Below, one piece after another: positions 58,278 through 64,000 of a stretch of DNA of 64,000 bases (positions are counted from its first letter, which is position 1; every line of letters begins with the position of its first letter). Made by a program: the position numbers and the translations under genes. The notes beneath the pieces are model-generated. The model saw only the letters and a program-made list of their open reading frames with translations. It was not told the DNA's origin and did no database searches. The stretch comes from an uncultured Spartobacteria bacterium (GTDB lineage: Bacteria > Verrucomicrobiota > Verrucomicrobiia > Chthoniobacterales > JAATET01): NCBI GenBank assembly GCA_938011325.1, contig CALLUD010000010.1, positions 1 to 64,000 on the forward strand, in the 5' to 3' direction.

Positions 58278-59176
58278 TCCTCCTGCCAATCAATCAAAGT
58301 CGAATCGCGATTCCTCTCGCCGACATCCGCGATCACTGCAATCCGATAATCGATGCCGCCGAGTTTTGCCGTGCTCTCGATGCGCGTCGGACCGGAGTTC
58401 GCCGAGAACCGCGCGGCAATCGTCTCCGCATTGAAAACGCCGAGCTGTCGCAGGAATTCACGGGCATCCTTGATGATGAGGTCGTCCGCCGTCTGGGCAA
58501 TCCCGTCCGGCCCGCGACGCAGTTCGTCGATTTGCTCGGCCTGGTCGATCGGAATTCCGCACGCCCGCATCACATCGATCGAGGCATCCTGCAGGTCCAC
58601 GGTGCGGCCGCCATGCACGGTAAAGTATTCAGCCCAGTTCGGCTTAACGGCGGCGACAACATCCATTCCCTTTACCTTCTCCATCTCGTCAACGGAACGA
58701 AAGTCCCGATTCGCGGGGATCGAATATTGCGGTTGATCGACCAGATCCTGGGCCTCCGCGCCATTCAACGAGGTGAGGTCGTCATGGTCCACCCAGTCCG
58801 AAAGGCAGTCGACAATGGTGCTGATGAACTCCTCCGGCACTTCCCAGATTTTGAAAAGCTCCTTCAAGGTCCGGTGCCCCTCCTCGCGGAGCAGGTGATT
58901 GATGTCGAGTCGCGACGCCTCGCTCATGATCCGCACCTCCAGCTCGGCGCCGTCCGGACTCTTCGATCGCAACAGCGAGTCCCAGCGCTTCATTCGCGGA
59001 TGCAACCCATAGGCCACGCCCGTAAGCGCCAGCTGCCGCGCCTCGAAGCGGCGGCTTTGCAACGTCTGCATCTGAACGTCCGTCTCGACCATGCGCGCCA
59101 CGGCAAGAACGGTGATCGACAGCACCGCGACACACCACAGCGTCAGCAACAAGGCACTGGCTCGCCGGCGGTTCAT
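58274..59176 (-). CDS. gspK: minor pseudopilin GspK
   Basis: The 300-aa protein has a short leader and membrane helix (ALLLTLWCVAVLSITVLAVA near 8-27) and the large GspK domain, with SEASRLDINHLLREEGH, LSDWVDHDDLTSLNGAE and RDFRSVDEMEKVKGM. GspK caps the pseudopilus tip. The usual Glu5 of prepilins is replaced, as is common for GspK. It overlaps gspJ and gspL. Confidence 0.92.
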   Translation of the reverse strand: MNRRRASALLLTLWCVAVLSITVLAVARMVETDVQMQTLQSRRFEARQLALTGVAYGLHPRMKRWDSLLRSKSPDGAELEVRIMSEASRLDINHLLREEGHRTLKELFKIWEVPEEFISTIVDCLSDWVDHDDLTSLNGAEAQDLVDQPQYSIPANRDFRSVDEMEKVKGMDVVAAVKPNWAEYFTVHGGRTVDLQDASIDVMRACGIPIDQAEQIDELRRGPDGIAQTADDLIIKDAREFLRQLGVFNAETIAARFSANSGPTRIESTAKLGGIDYRIAVIADVGERNRDSTLIDWQEE

Positions 59177-59802
59177 TCGCGCCCTCCCCGGCCTCTTTGC
59201 AGAGGCGGCAGCCAGTATTCCTGCACGGTTTCCTCATCCGTCGAGAGCTGCATGCTCAACTCGGCGATGCCGGGCCGGCCATTCGCGGCGGTCCAGGTTT
59301 CCGAGTAAATGGGATTCCGCGCCGGGGCAAAACGCCACCGCACCTTTCTCACATCCGGCAGCAATCGCAGCCACGGACCGTCAGCCAGATCCCGGTCGCG
59401 CTCGTTCGGGCCGTCCTCCGCCCTGAAATAACCGATCGACATCACGTAGCTGCCCTTCCCATCAGGCAGCGCCGTGAGCGCGATCCCGTCCTTTTCATTG
59501 CGGCCAAACTTGAGAAATCCCGGCACCGGCCACGCCAGCACCTCGATTACGTCGCCCAAACCCTCGACCTGACGCACGCGCAATTCCACTTTCGCATCCG
59601 CGGGAAGGTTCGTGAAAAACCGCCGCACGAGATTCCGGAAGGCGTCCATGCGCTCCGACTCGAGCTGTTCCTCGACAATGGCCGTCGAAGCGTCGAATCC
59701 CGCGCGCACCGAGGCGAAGATCCCGCCGGCGAGCAGCGCGAAGATGGCAATGGCCATCAGGACCTCGACCAGCGTAAACGCGACTGTTCCCCGCCGTCTC
59801 AT
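59173..59802 (-). CDS. gspJ: minor pseudopilin GspJ
   Basis: From ATG at 59802 the protein is 209 aa. A class III signal TVAFTLVEVLMAIAIFALLA has the cleavage site between A and F and Glu5. The body (VRRFFTNLP, SIGYFRAEDG) fits GspJ. It overlaps gspI by ATGA and gspK at its end. Confidence 0.85.
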   Translation of the reverse strand: MRRRGTVAFTLVEVLMAIAIFALLAGGIFASVRAGFDASTAIVEEQLESERMDAFRNLVRRFFTNLPADAKVELRVRQVEGLGDVIEVLAWPVPGFLKFGRNEKDGIALTALPDGKGSYVMSIGYFRAEDGPNERDRDLADGPWLRLLPDVRKVRWRFAPARNPIYSETWTAANGRPGIAELSMQLSTDEETVQEYWLPPLQRGRGGRE

Positions 59803-60191
59803 TCGTTTCGATAGATCAGGTGGGACACGGTCCACTTCTGCTCGCCACCGTCCTCGACCCATTCGGCTCCCACACTCAACCGCCAGAAGCCGCGCAGCAC
59901 CGTCTGCTCATCATCCTCGATTTCCTCGCGTTGGACGCGTTCGATGTAAACGACGCCATTGAACTCCTCCTTGTTCTCGAACTCCCGCAACGCGCCGACC
60001 GACAGCCGGGCCAGACGATCCTGCATCTCGTTGCGAACCTCGGCCTCGCGTTTCGTCGCATTCGCGGCGCTCAGTGTCGTGTTCAGCGCAAGCATCAGCC
60101 CGATCACGGCAAACGCGAATACGCCAAGTGCCGCCAGCACCTCGACAAGCGTGAAGCCACGAGCCGATTTTCCCAAGACGCTACAACGCAT
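59799..60191 (-). CDS. gspI: minor pseudopilin GspI
   Basis: From ATG at 60191 the protein is 130 aa. A canonical prepilin signal ARGFTLVEVLAALGVFAFAV has cleavage after Gly and Glu5. The rest is short and beta-rich, fitting GspI. Alternative starts at 60200 (ATG) and 60209 (GTG) lengthen the leader. It overlaps gspH and gspJ. Confidence 0.85.
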   Translation of the reverse strand: MRCSVLGKSARGFTLVEVLAALGVFAFAVIGLMLALNTTLSAANATKREAEVRNEMQDRLARLSVGALREFENKEEFNGVVYIERVQREEIEDDEQTVLRGFWRLSVGAEWVEDGGEQKWTVSHLIYRNE

Positions 60192-60657
60192 ACCGCTCAT
60201 CCGCGACACGTCCGGTAAGGATATCGAAATCGGCCTCTATCCACGAATCGCCCTCCTCCAACCGCACCGTCCACGGCGTCACAAGGCCGGTGGGCGAAAA
60301 CTCCCACTGCTGTCCGGCAGGTTTCTGCCAGTCGTCGCCCGGCAGTTTTACGGACAGCTCGACCTCCCTGGGCAGGGAAATGACCTCCCCTTCCTCGGGC
60401 ACGCCAAGTCCCGTTCGGCGGATCTCCAGCACCTGCCGGCGCCCCTCCAGTTGAGCCCGATACCGCTCGGCGCGCACCTGCTCCGCAATCGCCTCGACGG
60501 TTTCGCGCAGGCGCCGCTCGCGAATCGATGGACCCACCATCGGGATCAATGCCGCAAAGACGATCCCGATGAGGGCGACCACAAGCATGATCTCGAGGAA
60601 CGTGAATCCCCCGAGCGAAACGGACCTTGGAACTGTTCTTTTAACGGCCGACATCAT
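60181..60657 (-). CDS. gspH: minor pseudopilin GspH
   Basis: From ATG at 60657 the protein is 158 aa. The signal LGGFTFLEIMLVVALIGIVF has cleavage after Gly and Glu5. A GspH-type domain follows (RRLRETVEAIAEQVRAERYR, then FSPTGLVTPWTVRL). The start lies within the end of gspG. ATG 60654 is an equal candidate. Confidence 0.85.
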   Translation of the reverse strand: MMSAVKRTVPRSVSLGGFTFLEIMLVVALIGIVFAALIPMVGPSIRERRLRETVEAIAEQVRAERYRAQLEGRRQVLEIRRTGLGVPEEGEVISLPREVELSVKLPGDDWQKPAGQQWEFSPTGLVTPWTVRLEEGDSWIEADFDILTGRVADERYAL

Positions 60658-61060
60658 CCTCGCTCGGGACGCCATCCGGGCCCAGCGAGTAGAGCGCATA
60701 CTTGGTGGGATCGTTCTTGCTGGGATACTCGTATTGGTAGGGACGCCCCCATGGATCGACCGGCACCTTGTCCACAAGTTTCTTCCAGCGCGGGGGTTTT
60801 GGCTCGGAAGTGGGCATGGTGACCAGCGCCTCCAACCCCTGCGCGGTCGTCGGATACGTCATGTTCCGCATCTGATACATCTGGAGCGCCGAGGCGATCG
60901 CCTGTTTGTCGGTTTCCACACGCTGCTCCTTGGCCTCGTCGACAACACCTCCGAGCATGTAAATCGCCGAGCCGACCAGCACGGCAATGATGCCCAGCAC
61001 GAGCATGATCTCAAACAGGGTGTAAGCCGCATCGCGGCGGAGGGGAGACGGTTTTTTCAT
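60641..61060 (-). CDS. gspG: major pseudopilin GspG
   Basis: The 139-aa protein has a class III signal with AAYTLFEIMLVLGIIAVLVG and Glu5. The typical GspG body is YPTTAQGLEALVTMPTSEP and VPVDPWGRPYQYEYPS, ending with the calcium-site loop YSLGPDGVPSEDDVG. The residue before the cleavage site is Ala rather than Gly, which is unusual. It is the first pseudopilin in the operon, 23 bp after the preceding exported protein. Confidence 0.95.
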   Translation of the reverse strand: MKKPSPLRRDAAYTLFEIMLVLGIIAVLVGSAIYMLGGVVDEAKEQRVETDKQAIASALQMYQMRNMTYPTTAQGLEALVTMPTSEPKPPRWKKLVDKVPVDPWGRPYQYEYPSKNDPTKYALYSLGPDGVPSEDDVGR

Positions 61061-61083
61061 GGATCAATAATGGATGCTAAAGT

Positions 61084-62115
61084 CTAATCCGCAACAGGAG
61101 TCGCCGTAATATCCACAGGCTCGGGCTGCGGCAACTCCGGTTTCGGAGCCGGCTCGGGTTCCTCGGCAGCTTCCGCCGAGAAAATCTCCAGCGCCGTGTC
61201 GCGAAGGTAAACCTCCTTGCCAGGCGCCTCGAGCACGATCGAGTTCTCGCCGTCCTTCAACGCACCCGGCTCCAGAAACAGCGACCCCTCCCGCCAGCCG
61301 GCGAAGATCGCCTTCCCGTCCTTTCGCAGGAATCCCGGATCGGTGAGGCTGGGAATCTCGGGCACGATTCGGCCGGCGAGTTTTCCGTTGATCCACACTT
61401 TCACGGGGCGCCCCAGCGGCAAACCCAGAAATCGGGCCCGCAGCCGCGCCTCGCCGGAATCACCCTTCATCGGCACAACAAACTCCACGGCTTCCGACAA
61501 ATCCGCGACGCCATCCTGCAATGCCGCATCGAGCACCGGACCAAACCACACATCGGGCGGTGCCAGCATCGCGTCCCCCTCCAGCTCGCGCGACAGCATC
61601 ACGTCGCCACCCATTAGAAACGCCGGCCGCTCGCGATCCACGGCCACAAAGGTCGGTGTCGGCGCACACCAGTCGATCCGCACCCGGAGCAGCTGTTTCT
61701 GCCGCCCCATCACAAACAGCCGGCCCGATTCCTCGAGCACCTCGTCAGGCAATGCGATGGTGCGGCGGTTCAATCCCCGCACGCCTTCGGCGAGGTCTTC
61801 GACCAGCGTGATCTGCTTGTCGCTCACATCGCCCGACCAGAAGACCGCCGGTCCACGCTCGCCATCCTCTTCGAAAATGAACGTTACGAAAATCCGTTCT
61901 CCCTTTCGCGCGCGCCGCAGCAGGAACTGCGTGTAGCCGACTCCCTCCGGCGTCATTACCTGTCGCGGCTTTCCGCTCAATCCTCGGGCCGTGATCCGCG
62001 CCTTCTTGATCGGAAAGTCAATCGAGACAAAGTCGTCCCCACGGGCAAAGCCGGCAGCCAGGCAAAGGGCCGCGGTCAGCCCGGCACCATGGCGCCACAG
62101 GCGGGGAATCAGCAT
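61084..62115 (-). CDS. exported protein of unknown function heading the type II secretion operon
   Basis: The 343-aa protein has a signal peptide (about 1-26) and a beta-rich body. The C-terminal region resembles a jelly-roll or carbohydrate-binding layout (GRPVKVWINGKLAGRIVPEI, then AGWREGSLFLEPGALKDGEN). A Pro/Glu-rich tail follows. No catalytic motif was seen. It lies 23 bp upstream of gspG, so it is probably cotranscribed and may be an accessory factor or a substrate. I do not recognise a family. Confidence 0.72.
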   Translation of the reverse strand: MLIPRLWRHGAGLTAALCLAAGFARGDDFVSIDFPIKKARITARGLSGKPRQVMTPEGVGYTQFLLRRARKGERIFVTFIFEEDGERGPAVFWSGDVSDKQITLVEDLAEGVRGLNRRTIALPDEVLEESGRLFVMGRQKQLLRVRIDWCAPTPTFVAVDRERPAFLMGGDVMLSRELEGDAMLAPPDVWFGPVLDAALQDGVADLSEAVEFVVPMKGDSGEARLRARFLGLPLGRPVKVWINGKLAGRIVPEIPSLTDPGFLRKDGKAIFAGWREGSLFLEPGALKDGENSIVLEAPGKEVYLRDTALEIFSAEAAEEPEPAPKPELPQPEPVDITATPVAD

Positions 62116-62222
62116 CGCGCGAATATAGCGACGGAAAGATTCTGAAACAAGCCTCCGGACGGCGCTCCCGACGGTCGAAAATCCCTCGCCAACACTGTTC
62201 GTAGTGGCAGTATCTCGCGAGC

Positions 62223-64000
62223 ATGTTCCTCCGTTTGTCCCTTCTCGCCTGTCTTCTCCTGGCCCCGGGTCTCCTGCTCGCCGGCTCCCCGCCTCCCCTT
62301 CAGCAGGCGCTCACGATCCACGACGACAAGGTCAATGCGCTGCTCGCCCGCATGACGCTCGACGAGAAGATCGGGCAAATGACGCAGGCCGAGCAGGATG
62401 CCCTCGAGCACCCCGCCGACATCGAGCGCTACCACCTCGGCTCCCTTTTGAGCGGTGGCAATTCCGATCCGAAGGCCGGCAATTCCATGGCCGCATGGCG
62501 CGACATGGTGGACAGCTACCAGTCCCACGCCCTTCGCACGCGGCTTGGCATTCCCCTGCTCTACGGCGTCGACTCGGTGCACGGTCACTCGAACGTCATC
62601 GGCGCCGTCATCTTCCCGCACAACATCGGCCTTGGCTGCACCCGCGACCCCGGCCTCGTGGAGGAAATTTCGCGCATCACCGCACTGGAGACCCGCGCCA
62701 CGGGCATCAACTGGGTCTTCGCCCCGTGCGTAACCGTTCCCCGCGACATTCGCTGGGGCCGCACCTACGAAGGCTACGGCGAGTCGCCCGATCTCGCGAA
62801 AATGCTCGGCGAGGCCGCTGTCTTCGGGCTGCAAGGCTCCTCCCTCGACGCGCCAACCAGCGTGCTCGCCTGCGCGAAACACTTCATCGGCGATGGCGGC
62901 ACCACATTTGGCACCGGCATGCCGCGCGAGGATGATCCTTCGAAAAACTGGCCGCTCGATCGCGGCGACACGCGCGTCGATTTCCAGACGCTCATGGATC
63001 TCCACGGGCAGGGCTACATCGGGGCGCTCAATGCAGGCGTCGGGTCGATCATGCCCTCCTACAGCAGCTGGAATGGCGAGAAATGCTCCGGCAGCAAGGC
63101 GCTGCTCACCGACCTGCTCAAGGACAAGCTCGGTTTCCAGGGCTTCCTGATCTCCGACTACAACGCGATCGACGAACTGCCCGGCACGTTCAAGGAGCAG
63201 GTCGCGCAATCGATCAACGCCGGCATGGACATGATGATGATCCCGACGCGCTACCGGCAGTTCATCAGCACGCTTCGCGAGCTGGTCGAGGAGGGCACGG
63301 TGCCCATGTCACGCATCGACGACGCCGTCCGCCGCATCCTGCGCGTGAAATTCGCAATGGGACTGATGGACCGCTCGACCCGCATTCACTCCGACAAGGC
63401 GCTTGTTGACGCGTTTGGATCCGAGGCGCATCGCGCGGTGGCGCGTCAGGCGGTGCGCGAGTCCCTGGTGCTGCTGAAAAATGAAAACGGCGCACTGCCC
63501 CTCTCCCGCGACATGAAGCACATTCACGTCGTCGGCGCCGCCGCGAACGATCTCGGCACCCAGTGCGGCGGATGGACCATCGACTGGCAGGGCGGCAGCG
63601 GCGACATCACCGAGGGCACCACGGTGCTGGAGGCGATTCGAGCCGCGGCACCCGATGCGAAGGTCACCTACGCCGCGGACGGCACGCTGGCAAAGGACGC
63701 GGACGTCATTGTCGCCGTGATCGCCGAGCCGCCGTATGCCGAGATGTTCGGTGATCGTGACGACCTGTCGCTGCCCAAGGCGGACGCCGACCTCGTCGCG
63801 AAGGCGGCGAAATCCGGCACTCCGGTCGTGACCATTCTCTTCTCCGGCCGCCCGATGATCCTCGGCAAAACCCTCAACCAGTCGGACGCGTTTATCGCCG
63901 CATGGCTTCCAGGCACCGAGGGTGCGGGCATTGCCGACGTCCTCTTCGGCGATTACGCCCCGACCGGCAAGCTGTCCTTCTCCTGGCCTCGCTCGATGGA
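62223..64000 (+). CDS. secreted glycoside hydrolase family 3 beta-glucosidase (3' truncated)
   Basis: From ATG at 62223 the frame runs off the right edge (about 592 aa seen). A signal peptide (LSLLACLLLAPGLLLAG) precedes the GH3 N-terminal barrel: RMTLDEKIGQMTQAEQD, FAPCVTVPRDIRWGRTYEGY, CAKHFIGDGGTTFGTG and the nucleophile-type GFLISDYNAIDEL near 315. The second domain starts (ESLVLLKNENGALPLSR; CGGWTIDWQG). It probably hydrolyses beta-glucans or cello-oligosaccharides in the periplasm or outside. It is divergent from the secretion operon (107-bp gap). Confidence 0.94.
   Translation, partial: MFLRLSLLACLLLAPGLLLAGSPPPLQQALTIHDDKVNALLARMTLDEKIGQMTQAEQDALEHPADIERYHLGSLLSGGNSDPKAGNSMAAWRDMVDSYQSHALRTRLGIPLLYGVDSVHGHSNVIGAVIFPHNIGLGCTRDPGLVEEISRITALETRATGINWVFAPCVTVPRDIRWGRTYEGYGESPDLAKMLGEAAVFGLQGSSLDAPTSVLACAKHFIGDGGTTFGTGMPREDDPSKNWPLDRGDTRVDFQTLMDLHGQGYIGALNAGVGSIMPSYSSWNGEKCSGSKALLTDLLKDKLGFQGFLISDYNAIDELPGTFKEQVAQSINAGMDMMMIPTRYRQFISTLRELVEEGTVPMSRIDDAVRRILRVKFAMGLMDRSTRIHSDKALVDAFGSEAHRAVARQAVRESLVLLKNENGALPLSRDMKHIHVVGAAANDLGTQCGGWTIDWQGGSGDITEGTTVLEAIRAAAPDAKVTYAADGTLAKDADVIVAVIAEPPYAEMFGDRDDLSLPKADADLVAKAAKSGTPVVTILFSGRPMILGKTLNQSDAFIAAWLPGTEGAGIADVLFGDYAPTGKLSFSWPRSM

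Overview
The window is a dense, GC-rich bacterial chromosome segment, best read as Verrucomicrobiota. The lineage call is inference. It rests on a MoxR/DUF58/VWA (Bat) operon with a DUF4381-like gene, a Tat-exported Gfo/Idh/MocA oxidoreductase next to a HEAT-like exported protein, a DUF2723 membrane protein, tandem GspE/PilB ATPases and a divergent type II secretion cluster. lpxA, an LpxL-WaaF fusion, a secretin and ExbB/ExbD show a lipopolysaccharide-bearing, two-membrane cell. I see no rRNA, canonical tRNA, CRISPR array, insertion sequence or prophage.

Layout. 1-5011 (minus): a Bat operon, moxR, DUF58, DUF4381-like, batA and a batB-TPR fusion that runs off the left edge in a Q/D-rich 18-bp repeat. 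5115-8196: purK (minus), sharing a CATG start with a divergent plus-strand gene that fuses an LpxL-type acyltransferase to a heptosyltransferase. 8199-11671 (minus): adk, fmt, pyrH, frr and a cysteine-less thioredoxin-like protein. 11809-15166 (plus): two tandem GspE/PilB ATPases ending at a strong hairpin terminator. 15225-19404 (minus): hemB, a Tat oxidoreductase and a HEAT-like exported protein. 19497-27067 (plus): exbB, exbD, def, a YfhO-like/Dpm1-like fusion and a DUF2723 protein, most joined by ATGA overlaps.

27064-33280 (minus) is speA-gcvT-gcvH-gcvP. A C39-like peptidase (minus) is divergent from larC (plus). lpxA-radC, gltB and a YihY-family membrane protein follow on minus. 43256-45340 (plus) is a PAS histidine kinase and a NarL-type regulator, convergent with an ECF sigma factor. 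46000-48474 is the least dense part: a universal stress protein, a conserved-looking 112-aa protein, a 24-aa membrane microprotein, a 72-aa protein resembling a recombinase N-terminus, and a hairpin-rich segment before a nucleoside transporter. 49797-62115 (minus) is a complete type II secretion operon (an exported unknown, then GspG-H-I-J-K-L-M, a GspC-like gene, D-E-F, and an exonuclease/phosphatase-family enzyme). A secreted GH3 glycosidase (plus) runs off the right edge.

Most of the window is housekeeping (purine and pyrimidine synthesis, translation, haem, glycine cleavage, polyamine, glutamate) plus envelope and secretion. The most unusual content is the glycosylation cassette at 21159-27067. 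A predicted lipid-linked-sugar synthase is fused to its likely GT-C partner and translationally coupled to a second GT-C enzyme. The LpxL-WaaF fusion is the second notable item.
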